DNA of 64,000 nt from Streptomyces sp. Je 1-332 (GCF_040730185.1 NZ_CP160402.1:4588001-4652000), one strand, 5' to 3'; positions 1-8,686 are shown, counted from the first letter of the stretch. The notes: generated by a model not told the origin, from the sequence alone. A program made the numbers and translations.

Positions 1-2
1 AG

Positions 3-1127
3 GACGTGGCACTCCAGCAGCTCCGGAACGTGGCAACGCTGCCCTGGATCAAGGGCCTGGCCGTCATGCCGGACGTCCACTACGGCAAGGGCGCGACGGT
101 CGGCTCGGTGATCGCCATGCAGGGCGCGGTATGCCCCGCGGCGGTGGGCGTCGACATCGGCTGCGGAATGTCCGCGGTCAAGACGTCCCTGACGGCGAAT
201 GACCTGCCGGGGGACCTGTCACGGCTGCGGTCGAAGATCGAGGCTGCCATTCCGGTGGGGCGGGGGATGCATGCGGAGGCGGTGGATCCGGGGCGGTTGC
301 ATGGGTTCGGGACGTCGGGGTGGGAGGGCTTCTGGGGGCGGTTCGACGGGATCGCTGATGCGGTCAAGTTCCGCCGGGAGCGGGCTGCCAAGCAGATGGG
401 GACGCTTGGAGCGGGAAACCATCATATTGAAGCTTCAACTGACTCTTCCGGTTCTGTGTGGCTCACGCTGCACTCGGGCTCCCGCAACATCGGCAAGGAG
501 CTCGCCGAGCACCACATAGGCATTGCCCAGAAGCTCCCGCACAACCAGGGCTTGGTGGACCGTGACCTGGCAGTCTTCGTATCGGACACCCCGCAGATGG
601 CGGCGTACCGAAACGACCTCTACTGGGCTCAGGAGTACGCCAAGTACAACCGCGCGATCATGATGGGCCTCCTGAAGGATGTCATTCGCCGGGAGTTCAA
701 GAAGGCCAAGCCGACCTTCGAAGCGGAGGTCAGCTGTCACCACAACTACGTGGCCGAGGAGCGGTACGAGGGGATGGACCTGCTGGTCACGCGTAAGGGC
801 GCGATCCGGGCAGGCTCCGGTGACCTCGGCATCATCCCGGGGTCGATGGGCACGGCAACGTACATCGTGAAGGGCCTCGGCAACGAGAAGGCCTTCAACT
901 CGGCGTCGCACGGCGCGGGTCGGCGGATGAGCCGGAACGCGGCGAAGAAGCGCTTCTCCGCGCGTGACCTGGAGGAGCAGACGCAGGGCGTCGAGTGCCG
1001 CAAGGACTCGGGTGTCGTGGACGAGATCCCGGGGGCCTACAAGCCGATCGAGCAGGTCATGGAGCATCAGCGTGACCTGGTCGAGGTCGTGGCGAAGCTG
1101 AAGCAGTTCATCTGCGTGAAGGGGTGA
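3..1127 (+). CDS. rtcB: RtcB-family RNA-splicing ligase, 5' end outside the window
   Basis: RtcB joins RNA 2',3'-cyclic phosphate or 3'-phosphate ends to 5'-OH ends with GTP and Mn2+ in the cytosol. The visible 374 residues carry the family landmarks: VGVDIGCGM with the metal-binding Asp and Cys, the GAGNHHIE motif, and SHGAGRR near the C-terminus, where the guanylylated His lies. The reading frame is open to the left edge (a GAC codon precedes the first in-frame GTG at position 6), and actinobacterial RtcB proteins have roughly 25 more residues before this point. I therefore treat it as 5'-truncated by the window, not as a short protein. A strong hairpin lies just after the stop, and an oppositely oriented LAGLIDADG gene follows. 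Confidence 0.93.
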   Translation, partial: DVALQQLRNVATLPWIKGLAVMPDVHYGKGATVGSVIAMQGAVCPAAVGVDIGCGMSAVKTSLTANDLPGDLSRLRSKIEAAIPVGRGMHAEAVDPGRLHGFGTSGWEGFWGRFDGIADAVKFRRERAAKQMGTLGAGNHHIEASTDSSGSVWLTLHSGSRNIGKELAEHHIGIAQKLPHNQGLVDRDLAVFVSDTPQMAAYRNDLYWAQEYAKYNRAIMMGLLKDVIRREFKKAKPTFEAEVSCHHNYVAEERYEGMDLLVTRKGAIRAGSGDLGIIPGSMGTATYIVKGLGNEKAFNSASHGAGRRMSRNAAKKRFSARDLEEQTQGVECRKDSGVVDEIPGAYKPIEQVMEHQRDLVEVVAKLKQFICVKG

Positions 1128-1132
1128 AGCGA

Positions 1133-1164
1133 GAGTGCCCCGACCGTGGACGGTCGGGGCACTC
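1133..1164. terminator. Bidirectional terminator between rtcB and the LAGLIDADG gene
   Basis: A perfect 14-bp inverted repeat (1133-1146 with 1151-1164) flanks a TGGA loop. It starts 5 bases after the rtcB stop and ends 10 bases before the stop of the convergent gene, so it can serve both. Confidence 0.8.
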
Positions 1165-1174
1165 GATCAGTGCC

Positions 1175-2017
1175 TCACTGGTCGTTCGCGGGCGTGGGTA
1201 CCTTGCCGTTGCGTAGACGCCAGAGGCGGAGGTTGCAGCTTCGTGCGGTCCGCCCCAGCGCTTCGGCGGCGGCAGCGGGGGTGCCGTGCTCCAGCAGGAC
1301 GCGGTCTTCCCACTCCTTCCAGCGACGCCGTTCGGGTCCGACCTTCATGTCGATCGGCCGCACCCATGTGGCGAGGGCTGCCGCAGCGGTCTGTTTGCGT
1401 CCCAGAGCCAGGCACTTCGGGTAGTAGAGGTCCGCGGCCAGCCTCAGGGCTGCTTCCTTCGTGTAGACGATGTTGTAGATCCCGTCGCGGGCATTGCGCT
1501 TGATGAGCCGTTCGGCACCTGTGAGCATCCGCGCATAGCGGCAGAGGTAGACCCCCACAGCCGTGCTGACAGTGGTCAGTGAGACGAACGGGAGGCCTTG
1601 GCTTGTGTAGCCGACCGAGCCGTCCGCGTCGATGACGCCCCGCAGGTAGTCGCGCCGTGAGAACTCGACGCGTGGTGGGGTGATCCTCTTGGACTTGCGC
1701 CCGTAGGGCAGGCCGAGTTGGTGCAGTGTGGTCCGCGCTTCGAGGGAGTAAAGGCTCCACGTCGCCGAGTGGTGTTCCTCGGAGAAGTTCGTGGAGCGGG
1801 TGCGCTCGCTGATGCTGCTGTTGTACGGGGTCAGTCGCTGGAACTCGCGCAGGATCTCGATGTCCCGCACATTGATCTCGGCGGTCAGTTTCCCCTTCTG
1901 GCCCGCCCCTTGCTGCAGATGCCCGTCGGCCTGCAAGAAGCCGAACATGTAGGCGGACTCGGGGACTTCGAGGTTCATGAACTGCGATGTGGGACCGCTA
2001 GGCTCGCGTTCAGCCAT
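1175..2017 (-). CDS. Free-standing LAGLIDADG homing endonuclease-like protein
   Basis: The 280-residue protein has two LAGLIDADG-type helices, YMFGFLQADGH at residues 23-33 and YLRGVIDADG at 124-133, about 100 residues apart. That is the layout of a single-chain (pseudo-dimeric) homing endonuclease, and both acidic catalytic residues are kept. The C-terminus (about 225-275) has a W-x2-WED...LGRT...LWRLR pattern like a Myb/SANT or HTH DNA-binding module. Such enzymes cut long DNA targets, and some act as maturases. It is neither inside an intein nor inside a recognisable intron here: it is a separate gene on the opposite strand to rtcB, with its own terminators on both sides. A domesticated DNA-binding role is also possible. 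Confidence 0.8.
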   Translation of the reverse strand: MAEREPSGPTSQFMNLEVPESAYMFGFLQADGHLQQGAGQKGKLTAEINVRDIEILREFQRLTPYNSSISERTRSTNFSEEHHSATWSLYSLEARTTLHQLGLPYGRKSKRITPPRVEFSRRDYLRGVIDADGSVGYTSQGLPFVSLTTVSTAVGVYLCRYARMLTGAERLIKRNARDGIYNIVYTKEAALRLAADLYYPKCLALGRKQTAAAALATWVRPIDMKVGPERRRWKEWEDRVLLEHGTPAAAAEALGRTARSCNLRLWRLRNGKVPTPANDQ

Positions 2018-2047
2018 GAGGAAGCTCTAGGCCTTCCTGTGTGGTCA

Positions 2048-2083
2048 GGCCCCCGGCCGGGATTGCAGTCCCGGCCGGGGGCC
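2048..2083 (-). terminator. Terminator downstream of the SDR gene
   Basis: A perfect 15-bp inverted repeat (2048-2062 with 2069-2083) has a 6-base loop. It lies beyond the stop of the minus-strand SDR gene and before the start region of the LAGLIDADG gene, so it insulates the two units. Confidence 0.75.
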
Positions 2084-2201
2084 GTTCTGTGTGCTGTTGT
2101 CGACCTGAGCCTAGGCAGGCCGTACGCCAACAGGCGTGGCGATACGACGCGTTCACTGGTGTGGGTGACTCGCGTCCTGGGGTGGGGCGCGGCGGAACGC
2201 C

Positions 2202-2993
2202 CTACAGCTCCCGGTGGATCTTCGTGTTGGAGGCCTGGGCTCGGGGGCGGACCACCAAGAGGTCGATGTTCACGTGGGGTGGGCGGGTTACCGCCCAGGT
2301 GATCGTGTCCGCCACGTCGTCCGCCGTGAGGGGGGCCGTCACGCCTGCGTAGACCTTCGCGGCCTTCTCCGTGTCGCCGCCGAAGCGGGTCGTGGCGAAC
2401 TCCTCCGTCTTGACCATGCCGGGGGCCACCTCGATGACGCGGACCGGGGTGCCGACGATCTCCAGGCGGAGGGTCTCGGCGAGTACGTGCTCGGCGTGCT
2501 TCGCGGCCACGTAGCCGCCGCCGCCCTCGTACGTGCCGTGGCCGGCGGTGGAGGAGAGGACGACGACCGTGCCGTCGCCGCTCGCGGTGAGCGCGGGGAG
2601 CAGGGCCTGGGTGATGTTCAGGGTGCCGATGACGTTCGTCTCGTACATCTGGCGCCAGTCGGCGGGGTCGCCGGTGGCGATGGTGTCGGCGCCGAGCGCG
2701 CCGCCCGCGTTGTTGACGAGGACCGCGACCTTGCGGAAGGCGGTGGCGAACTCGTCCACGGCAACGCGGTCGGTGATGTCGAGCGCGTACGCCATCGCGT
2801 CGTGCCCCGCGGCCGTGATCTCGGCGGCGAGGGCCTCGATGCGGTCCTTGCGGCGGGCGGTGAGGACGACGCGGTAGCCGGCGGCCGCGAGGCCGCGCGC
2901 GGTGGCGGCGCCGATGCCGCTGCTCGCGCCGGTGACGATCGCGATGCGGGTGGCGGCGGGCGCGGCGGGCGCTGCGTTCGCGGCGGCGGTCAT
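2202..2993 (-). CDS. SDR-family NAD(P)-dependent oxidoreductase
   Basis: This is a classical short-chain dehydrogenase/reductase of 263 residues. It has the cofactor motif TGASSGIG at residues 21-28, NNAG at 94-97, the catalytic Ser near 148, and Tyr161-x3-Lys165. Overall it resembles YdfG-type (3-hydroxy acid/serine dehydrogenase) members, but the substrate cannot be read from the sequence. The start at 2993 is chosen because AGGAG lies about 6 bases upstream; longer readings in this frame lack the fold. A YnfA-type membrane gene lies upstream on the same strand with a 59-base gap, so the two may be co-transcribed. Confidence 0.9.
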   Translation of the reverse strand: MTAAANAAPAAPAATRIAIVTGASSGIGAATARGLAAAGYRVVLTARRKDRIEALAAEITAAGHDAMAYALDITDRVAVDEFATAFRKVAVLVNNAGGALGADTIATGDPADWRQMYETNVIGTLNITQALLPALTASGDGTVVVLSSTAGHGTYEGGGGYVAAKHAEHVLAETLRLEIVGTPVRVIEVAPGMVKTEEFATTRFGGDTEKAAKVYAGVTAPLTADDVADTITWAVTRPPHVNIDLLVVRPRAQASNTKIHREL

Positions 2994-3052
2994 GGCTGCT
3001 CCTATGGCGTACGTGTGTTCCTGTCCTGTCCCGCCAGGATAGGTCGCCGGGC

Positions 3053-3388
3053 CTAGCGGCCCCGTGGCGCGTACATGATCACCGCCATGCCCGCGAGGCA
3101 GATCAGCGCCCCGGTCACGTCCCAGCGGTCGGGCCGGTAGCCGTCGGCGACCATGCCCCAGGCGATGGATCCGGCGACGAAGACACCGCCGTACGCGGCG
3201 AGGATGCGGCCGAACTCGGCGTCGGGCTGGAGCGTGGCGACGAAGCCGTAGACGCCGAGTGCGATGACGCCCGCACCGATCCACGCCCACCCCTTGTGTT
3301 CGCGCACTCCTTGCCAGACGAGCCAGGCGCCGCCGATCTCGAAGAGTGCGGCAAGGGCGAAGAGGGCGGCGGAGCGGGCGATGAGCAT
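3053..3388 (-). CDS. YnfA/UPF0060-family small membrane protein
   Basis: The 111-residue protein is almost entirely hydrophobic, with four predicted membrane helices and the family features [12 protein letters not shown] near the N-terminus and [15 protein letters not shown] in the last third. The length matches UPF0060/YnfA (about 108-110 residues), which is related to small multidrug-resistance transporters; its physiological role is not established. The start at 3388 matches the usual N-terminus, since a longer reading from 3430 would add a charged, non-conserved stretch. The gene is divergent from a GNAT gene. Confidence 0.85.
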   Translation of the reverse strand: MLIARSAALFALAALFEIGGAWLVWQGVREHKGWAWIGAGVIALGVYGFVATLQPDAEFGRILAAYGGVFVAGSIAWGMVADGYRPDRWDVTGALICLAGMAVIMYAPRGR

Positions 3389-3478
3389 GGGGAGATCGTG
3401 GCACGGGGGGGGTGCCCGGAGGCTTTGCACGCGCTTCCCCGGAGCCTGTTGTCCGACCCTCCCCCTACCGTGGCCGGT

Positions 3479-3985
3479 ATGGAGAGATCGCCGTTGTCAG
3501 AGCCGTGCCTGGTCCCCTGGTCCGAGGGTGACTTCGCGTTGCTGGTCGCCTGTAACTCCGCTGGGATGACCGCGCATTTGGGCGGTCCCGAGACGCGTGA
3601 GCAGTTGGTGTCCCGGCATCGGCGTTACCTCGCGTTGGAGCGGGGGCAGATGTTCCGGATCGCGCTCGATGGTGACGCCGTCGGTTCGATCGGGTACTGG
3701 GAGACGTCCTGGCAGGGAGAGTCCGTCTGGGAGACCGGGTGGGGTGTGCTGCCCGGGTTCCAGGGGCGGGGTATCGCGGCGACGGCCGCGCGGCTGGTCG
3801 TCGAGGAGGCCCGGGCCACCGGTCGGCACGCGCGGCTGCACGCGTTTCCCGCCGTGGATCACGCCGCTTCCAACGGGGTTTGCCGGAAGGCCGGTTTCAC
3901 GATGCGGGGCGAACACGACTTCGAGTACCCGAAGGGGCACTGGATGCGCTGCAACGACTGGAGCGTCGACCTGAGCGGCTGCTGA
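3479..3985 (+). CDS. GNAT-family N-acetyltransferase
   Basis: The 168-residue protein has the GNAT core: strand 4 GSIGYWE, then the acetyl-CoA pyrophosphate loop [17 protein letters not shown], and a C-terminal N-x-V-CRKAGF segment typical of RimJ/RimL-like members. These enzymes move acetyl from acetyl-CoA to an amino group; the acceptor is unknown. There is no Shine-Dalgarno sequence, but TACCGT ends 7 bases before the ATG, so a leaderless mRNA is likely. The gene is monocistronic, divergent from the YnfA-type gene. Confidence 0.88.
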   Translation: MERSPLSEPCLVPWSEGDFALLVACNSAGMTAHLGGPETREQLVSRHRRYLALERGQMFRIALDGDAVGSIGYWETSWQGESVWETGWGVLPGFQGRGIAATAARLVVEEARATGRHARLHAFPAVDHAASNGVCRKAGFTMRGEHDFEYPKGHWMRCNDWSVDLSGC

Positions 3986-4072
3986 GGCGCCGTACAGCGG
4001 TATGCGGTATGCGGTATGTGGGTTGCGGGTTGCGGGCTTACCGTCTCGCCGTCTCGCTGAGGTGCCGCTGAA

Positions 4073-4948
4073 TCACCGCGGCGGCGGTGCGTATGCCGTC
4101 GGTGGTACGCCCACTGTCGCTGTGAAGTCCCTGATCAGGTGGGCCTGGTCGGCGTAGCCGAGTGTGGCGGCCACGTCCGCCCAGTCCACCTTCTCGTCCG
4201 CCTCCGCGTGCTCCAGCGCCTCGTGGATCCGGTGGCGCAGGATCAGCCACTTCGGGCCGACCCCCACGTATGCCGAGAAGAGCCGCTGGAGCGCTCGTAC
4301 CGACATGTCCTCCGCTCGCGCGAACGCGCTGACCCGGCGGATGCCGCGGTCCGTACGGATGCGTTCAGCCAGGGCCATGGCGAGGTCGGCCTGGGGGTCG
4401 GGCGTGGGGCCGAGGCTCAGCAGGAAGGCGTCGAGGGCCGCCACGCGCGCCTGCTCGTCCGCCGGAGTCAGGACCGCGTCCAGCGCGCCCGCGGGTACCT
4501 GCTCGAACACCTCCTCCAGCGGAACCAGCCGTCGCCCCGTCCACGCGGACACCGGCGCCGACGGTGCGAACGGCCGGAAGCCGCCGGGGCGGAACTTCAC
4601 CCCGCACACCCGCCCCCGCCCCCGCCCCTCCAGCTTCTGTGTGAAGAGGTCGAGCCCGATCCCCGCCACCTCCGCGAAGGGCTCCTGCGCGGCGAACCTC
4701 TGGAAGACGACGTTCACGGAAGGGTGCGGCACGATGTGCGAGGCGTACGGCTCGGCCAGGTCCCAGTCGATCAGCCAGTACTGCTCCACGTAGGGACGCA
4801 GTACGGCCGCGCCCGGTGCGACGCGGCGGAAATGTACGTGGGCGAAGAGCCCGGCGGCATCGACGATCCCACGGCTGTCGGTCCGCGGCCCCGGTGGTGG
4901 CCCCGGAGGCGGTCCCGGAGGCGGCCCGGAAGCGGAAGCGTCGGCCAT
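4073..4948 (-). CDS. AraC-family transcriptional regulator with DUF6597-like sensor domain
   Basis: The 291-residue protein has a low-complexity N-terminus (PPPG repeats, residues about 9-21). A beta-rich domain with RPYVEQYWLIDW follows, of the type placed before AraC HTH domains in many actinobacteria. The C-terminal AraC/XylS helix-turn-helix pair spans about 195-285 (MSVRALQRLFSAYVGVGPKWL, then WADVAATLGYADQAHLIRDF). It probably controls the divergent gene at 5030, itself, or both. The PPPG stretch is encoded by 12-bp repeats (about 4887-4927). The effector is unknown. Confidence 0.87.
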   Translation of the reverse strand: MADASASGPPPGPPPGPPPGPRTDSRGIVDAAGLFAHVHFRRVAPGAAVLRPYVEQYWLIDWDLAEPYASHIVPHPSVNVVFQRFAAQEPFAEVAGIGLDLFTQKLEGRGRGRVCGVKFRPGGFRPFAPSAPVSAWTGRRLVPLEEVFEQVPAGALDAVLTPADEQARVAALDAFLLSLGPTPDPQADLAMALAERIRTDRGIRRVSAFARAEDMSVRALQRLFSAYVGVGPKWLILRHRIHEALEHAEADEKVDWADVAATLGYADQAHLIRDFTATVGVPPTAYAPPPR

Positions 4949-5002
4949 GGCTTGATCGTATGCCGGGGCCTCTCGCCCGTGTCGTGTTTCTTCAAGCCAC
5001 GG
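4945..5002. promoter_or_regulatory. Inverted repeat in the divergent AraC / TIGR03086-like promoter region
   Basis: CCATGGCTTGA (4945-4955) and TCAAGCCACGG (4992-5002) are inverted copies with one mismatch. One arm overlaps the start codon of the AraC gene. The two arms would suit an AraC-type activator binding two separated sites, but this is inferred from symmetry and position only. Confidence 0.35.
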
Positions 5003-5029
5003 CAGCGGCCGCCGCCTTAGCGTCACGTC

Positions 5030-5704
5030 ATGAGTGAGAACAGCAGCGTGAGCGAGAACAGCAGCGTGAGCGAGAACGGCAGCGTGAGCGAGAACAGCGT
5101 CGTGAGTGAGAACAGCATCGTGGGTGGGAACCGCATCGCCGACCTCCTGAAGGCGGCCACCGCCCACGCCGTCCCCGTGGTCCGCGCGATCCCCGACGAC
5201 CGCCTCGCCGACCCCACCCCCTGCGCCGAGTACGACGTAAAGGACCTGGTCAACCACCTCCTCCAGGTGATCGTCCAGTTCCAGGCGCTGGCCGCCAAGC
5301 AGAACGCCGACTTCAGCGAGACCCCTGACTACGTCGCCGAGAGCTCCGGCTGGCGCGAGCGTTTCGCCGACGAGGCGGGGAAGCTGGTCGCCGCCTGGGG
5401 CGCGCCCGGCGCCGATGAAGGCACCACGGGGGCCATGAACATGCCCGCGAAGACCGTCGGTTGCATGGCGCTGCTCGACCTGACGGTGCACGCCTGGGAC
5501 CTGGCCCGCGCCACGGGGCAGGAGTACGAGCCCGCCCCGGAGAGCAGTGGCGTCGTCGCCGCGCTACGGGAAGCGGTCGCGGGACTGGCCCCGACGGCCC
5601 GGAAGATGGGCGTCTTCGGTGAGCCGCTGCCGGTACCCGAAGGGGCCTCCGAGCTGGAGCGGCTCCTGGCCGAGACGGGCCGGAACCCTCGCTGGACCCT
5701 GTAG
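5030..5704 (+). CDS. TIGR03086-like mycothiol-dependent isomerase-fold protein
   Basis: The 224-residue protein has the DinB/MDMPI-type helical core: RIADLLKAAT, then PTPCAEYDVKDLVNHLL with the metal-binding His, and LLDLTVHAWDLARATGQ with a second His-Asp pair. Relatives include mycothiol-dependent maleylpyruvate isomerase, and Streptomyces uses mycothiol; the reaction here is unknown. The first 33 residues are a tandem repeat of SENSSV-type hexapeptides not seen in the core family. TAGCGT ends 6 bases before the ATG with no Shine-Dalgarno, which suggests a leaderless start. Each repeat also carries an in-frame GTG, so the true start could be further in. Confidence 0.8.
   Translation: MSENSSVSENSSVSENGSVSENSVVSENSIVGGNRIADLLKAATAHAVPVVRAIPDDRLADPTPCAEYDVKDLVNHLLQVIVQFQALAAKQNADFSETPDYVAESSGWRERFADEAGKLVAAWGAPGADEGTTGAMNMPAKTVGCMALLDLTVHAWDLARATGQEYEPAPESSGVVAALREAVAGLAPTARKMGVFGEPLPVPEGASELERLLAETGRNPRWTL
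5033..5140 (+). repeat. 18-bp in-frame tandem repeat, five copies plus a degenerate sixth
   Basis: Units start at 5033, 5051, 5069, 5087 and 5105, with a decayed copy at 5123. Each encodes S-E-N-(S/G)-x-V. Because 18 is a multiple of three, copy-number change would keep the frame and only alter the length of the N-terminal tail. Confidence 0.85.
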
Positions 5705-5723
5705 GCCTGTAGGCCTGTAGGCC
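5701..5723 (+). repeat. Three 8-bp repeats (GTAGGCCT) across a stop codon
   Basis: GTAGGCCT occurs at 5701 and 5709 and as a 7-base copy at 5717. The first unit contains the stop codon of the preceding gene. It looks like replication slippage; no function is apparent. Confidence 0.7.
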
Positions 5724-5767
5724 GTGACTCTCTCGGACGGTGTGGACCCCGAGGACGAGATCAGCGC

Positions 5768-6370
5768 TCAGGGCCACACCAAGCAGTAGGCCTGATGCCC
5801 CGCGTCATGCAGCCGGTGGCTGAAGTCCTGCCACTCGTGCAGGAGTTGGTAGACGTTGAAGGCGTCGCGCGGGCCGCCGCGGTCGGGGACCGTGGACCAG
5901 ATGAACGCCGCGGCGCCGACCGACTCCTCGCCGATGCCGCGCAGCGGGTCGACAACCGTCATGGGGAGTTTCACCACGGCGTAGTCGGGGTGCAGGACGA
6001 CCAGTTCGAGTGGGGGCACCTTGTGCAGGGGTATGCCCTCGATGCCGGTGAGGACCATCGCGGCGACCGTCTCCGGCTTGATCTTCGTGAACATGCCGTT
6101 CATGCCCAGCTCGTCACCGCCGAGCTCCTCGGGACGCATCGAGATGGGCACGCGGGCGGCGGTCGCGCCGTCCGGAGCTCCGAAGTACTTGTAGGTCACC
6201 CCACCCACCCGGCCACTCCTGCTTCCCGCCCGGTCCTGCTCCGTCTCGCCGTCCCGTGCCAGGGCCTTGGCCTCGGTCGCTTCCGCCTCGCGCCGGTGCT
6301 TGCCGATCCGCCGGGCACGCCGCGGGCCCAGGCCGTCGGTCCCCTCGCCCAGTCCGCCACCGCGATGCAT
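5768..6370 (-). CDS. Conserved protein of unknown function, convergent with its left neighbour and divergent from hemL
   Basis: I do not recognise the family. The 200-residue reading has a highly charged first 57 residues, then a globular part starting VTYKYFGAPDG and ending with HEWQDFSHRLHDAGHQAYCLVWP. There is no signal peptide or membrane segment. The start is uncertain: the ATG at 6370 has a GGAG only 2 bases upstream, and a GTG at 6199 would give a 143-residue protein holding just the globular part. Codon use fits a real gene, and no better frame exists on the opposite strand. It is transcribed away from hemL, so a role in tetrapyrrole synthesis is not implied. Confidence 0.6.
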   Translation of the reverse strand: MHRGGGLGEGTDGLGPRRARRIGKHRREAEATEAKALARDGETEQDRAGSRSGRVGGVTYKYFGAPDGATAARVPISMRPEELGGDELGMNGMFTKIKPETVAAMVLTGIEGIPLHKVPPLELVVLHPDYAVVKLPMTVVDPLRGIGEESVGAAAFIWSTVPDRGGPRDAFNVYQLLHEWQDFSHRLHDAGHQAYCLVWP

Positions 6371-6511
6371 ATCTCCACCCGACTGCTTTTCCAGGGCGCC
6401 CGCCCCTGCTTTTCTAGGCCTCGCGGCCCCCGCCGCGCAACCCGATCATCGTGTCAGTGACCTCCCCCACGGTCACTGGCTAAAACGTCGAGTGAAACAC
6501 CTGTCCGCAGG

Positions 6512-7870
6512 ATGTCCGAAGCCTCTGACACCATGGTTCATGTGAGCTTCCCGTATAGCGCCCCAGTTTCGCAGACTCTCTTCGACCGTGCGGCGGCCGT
6601 GACGCCCGGCGGTGTGAACTCTCCCGTGCGCGCTTTCCGCGCTGTGGGCGGTACGCCCCGTTTCATGGTGTCCGGTACCGGTCCGTACCTGACGGACGCC
6701 GACGGCCGTGAGTACGTCGACCTCGTCTGTTCGTGGGGGCCGATGATCCTCGGCCACTCCCACCCCGACGTGATCGCCGCCGTCCAGGAGGCCGTCGCCC
6801 GCGGCACGTCCTTCGGCACGCCCGGCGAGGGTGAGGTCGCGCTCGCCGAGGAGATCGTCGCGCGCATCGAGCCCGTCGAGCAGGTGCGGCTGGTCTCCAG
6901 CGGCACCGAGGCGACGATGTCCGCGATCCGCCTCGCGCGCGGGTTCACCGGCCGCGCCAAGATCATCAAGTTCGCCGGCTGTTACCACGGCCATGTGGAC
7001 GCGCTGCTCGCCGCGGCGGGCTCCGGGCTTGCCACCTTCGGCCTGCCGGACACCCCGGGCGTCACCGGCGCCCAGGCGGGCGACACCATCGTCGTTCCGT
7101 ACAACGACCTGGACGCCGTGCGTGCCGCGTTCGCCGCGAACGCCGGTGAGATCGCCTGCGTCATCACCGAGGCGTCGCCGGGCAACATGGGCGTCGTACC
7201 GCCGGGTGAGGGGTTCAACCAGGGCCTCGCGGACCTGTGCAGGGAGAACGGCGCGCTGTTCATCTCGGACGAGGTCATGACCGGCTTCCGTACGTCGAAG
7301 GCGGGCTGGTTCGGCGTCGACGGGGTGCGCCCCGATCTGATGACCTTCGGCAAGGTCATGGGCGGCGGCTTCCCGGCCGCCGCTTTCGGTGGCCGCGCCG
7401 ACGTCATGGAGCACCTCGCCCCGGTCGGCCCCGTCTACCAGGCGGGCACCCTGTCGGGGAACCCGATCGCGACGGCCGCGGGCCTCGCGCAGCTGCGGCT
7501 CCTGGACGACGAGGCGTACGACAGGGTCGATGTCGTCTCCGGGCAGTTGCGCGGCCTCGTCACCGACGCGCTCTCCAAGGAGGGCGTCGCGCACCGGCTG
7601 CAGAACGCGTCGAACATGTTCTCCGTCTTCTTCACCGAGCGCGAGGTGCGGAACTACGACGACGCCAAGACCCAGGAGTCGTTCCGCTTCACCGCGTTCT
7701 TCCACTCGATGCTGTCGCAGGGCGTGTATCTCCCGCCGTCGGCCTTCGAGTCCTGGTTCGTCTCCACCGCCCACGACGAGCGGGCGATCGAGAAGATCGC
7801 CGCGGCCCTGCCTTCGGCGGCGCGCGCGGCTGCCGAAGCCACTGACCCCACCACGGAGGCCACCGCATGA
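6512..7870 (+). CDS. hemL: Glutamate-1-semialdehyde 2,1-aminomutase
   Basis: HemL converts glutamate-1-semialdehyde to 5-aminolevulinate, the committed tetrapyrrole precursor in the C5 pathway. The 452-residue protein matches the family in length and motifs: [12 protein letters not shown] near the N-terminus, the PLP pocket [26 protein letters not shown], and the PLP-binding Lys281 in [13 protein letters not shown]. The last codons overlap the next gene by ATGA, so translation is coupled to the phosphatase downstream. The System II cytochrome c assembly genes 2 kb downstream also need heme, but the hemL unit ends before them. Confidence 0.96.
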   Translation: MSEASDTMVHVSFPYSAPVSQTLFDRAAAVTPGGVNSPVRAFRAVGGTPRFMVSGTGPYLTDADGREYVDLVCSWGPMILGHSHPDVIAAVQEAVARGTSFGTPGEGEVALAEEIVARIEPVEQVRLVSSGTEATMSAIRLARGFTGRAKIIKFAGCYHGHVDALLAAAGSGLATFGLPDTPGVTGAQAGDTIVVPYNDLDAVRAAFAANAGEIACVITEASPGNMGVVPPGEGFNQGLADLCRENGALFISDEVMTGFRTSKAGWFGVDGVRPDLMTFGKVMGGGFPAAAFGGRADVMEHLAPVGPVYQAGTLSGNPIATAAGLAQLRLLDDEAYDRVDVVSGQLRGLVTDALSKEGVAHRLQNASNMFSVFFTEREVRNYDDAKTQESFRFTAFFHSMLSQGVYLPPSAFESWFVSTAHDERAIEKIAAALPSAARAAAEATDPTTEATA

Positions 7871-8550
7871 GCGCGGGCAGCGAGATCACTGTCGTCCACG
7901 TGATGCGCCACGGGGAGGTGGAGAACCCGGACGGGATCCTGTACGGGCGCCTCCCCGACTACCACCTCTCGGAACTTGGGCGGCAGATGGCCGACCGGGT
8001 CGCCGAGCATCTCGCTCCGCGTGACATCACGCACGTCGTGGCGTCGCCGCTGGACCGCGCGCAGGAGACGGCGACGCCGATTGCCAAGGAGCACGGTCTG
8101 GAGCTGGCGACGGACGGACGGCTCATCGAGGCGGGCAACGTCTTCGAGGGCAAGACGTTCGGGGTCGGCGACGGCGCTCTGAAGAACCCGGAGAACTGGA
8201 AGCACCTGGTCAATCCCTTCAAGCCGTCCTGGGGCGAGTCGTACGTCGAGCAGGTCGTGCGGATGATGGGCGCCCTGGACGCGGCGCGGGACGCCGCCCG
8301 CGGGCATGAAGCGGTGTGCGTCAGCCATCAGTTGCCGATCTGGATCGTGCGGAGCTTCGTGGAGAAGCGGCGCCTGTGGCACGACCCGCGCAAGCGGCAG
8401 TGCACGCTGGCCTCGCTGACGACGTTCACGTACCGCGGCGACAAGATCGTCTCCGTGGGTTACACGGAGCCTGCGCGCGATCTCGTCCCCGCGCATCTCC
8501 TCGCGGGCGCCAAGCCGGTGAAGGGTAAGGCGAAGGCGTTCGGCGCATAA
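7867..8550 (+). CDS. Histidine phosphatase (phosphoglycerate mutase-like) family protein
   Basis: The 227-residue protein has the branch-1 histidine phosphatase signature VMRHGE with the phospho-accepting His15. The second catalytic His is in CVSHQLPIW, and [11 protein letters not shown] supplies the usual Arg. Members remove phosphate from small molecules or proteins; because it lacks the full dPGM pattern, a true glycolytic mutase is unlikely. The start codon overlaps the hemL stop (ATGA), so the two form one operon. Confidence 0.9.
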   Translation: MSAGSEITVVHVMRHGEVENPDGILYGRLPDYHLSELGRQMADRVAEHLAPRDITHVVASPLDRAQETATPIAKEHGLELATDGRLIEAGNVFEGKTFGVGDGALKNPENWKHLVNPFKPSWGESYVEQVVRMMGALDAARDAARGHEAVCVSHQLPIWIVRSFVEKRRLWHDPRKRQCTLASLTTFTYRGDKIVSVGYTEPARDLVPAHLLAGAKPVKGKAKAFGA

Positions 8551-8578
8551 GCGCTCCGCTGGTATTGCCGTCGACCGT

Positions 8579-8629
8579 CTGCGGCGTCGTCGTGGCTGGG
8601 CGCAGTTCCCCGCGCCCCTTCGGGGCGCC
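8579..8629 (+). repeat. Dispersed hairpin element, copy 1
   Basis: A 51-bp element runs from CTGCGG through GTGGCTGGGCGC and GTTCCCCGCG and ends in the hairpin GCGCCCC-TTC-GGGGCGC. An inverted copy with few differences lies at 48457-48509. It begins 28 bases after the stop of the phosphatase gene in the same orientation, so the hairpin may also terminate that operon. Confidence 0.75.
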
Positions 8630-8639
8630 CACGCCAGGT

Positions 8640-8686
8640 AATTGACTGGCGACTGTATGTCCGTTCTCGATAAAAGCCAGTCAATT
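8640..8686 (+). promoter_or_regulatory. 11-bp inverted repeat upstream of the deacetylase-like gene
   Basis: AATTGACTGGC (8640-8650) and GCCAGTCAATT (8676-8686) form a perfect inverted repeat with a 25-base AT-richer spacer. The left arm contains TTGACT, a good -35 hexamer. It sits about 100 bases before the lipoprotein gene, so it is a candidate operator or a 5' hairpin. Confidence 0.45.

Noticed and set aside
3..2017. Intein or intron in rtcB carrying the LAGLIDADG protein
   Set aside because: The rtcB frame is uninterrupted within the window, and the LAGLIDADG gene is separate, on the other strand and downstream.
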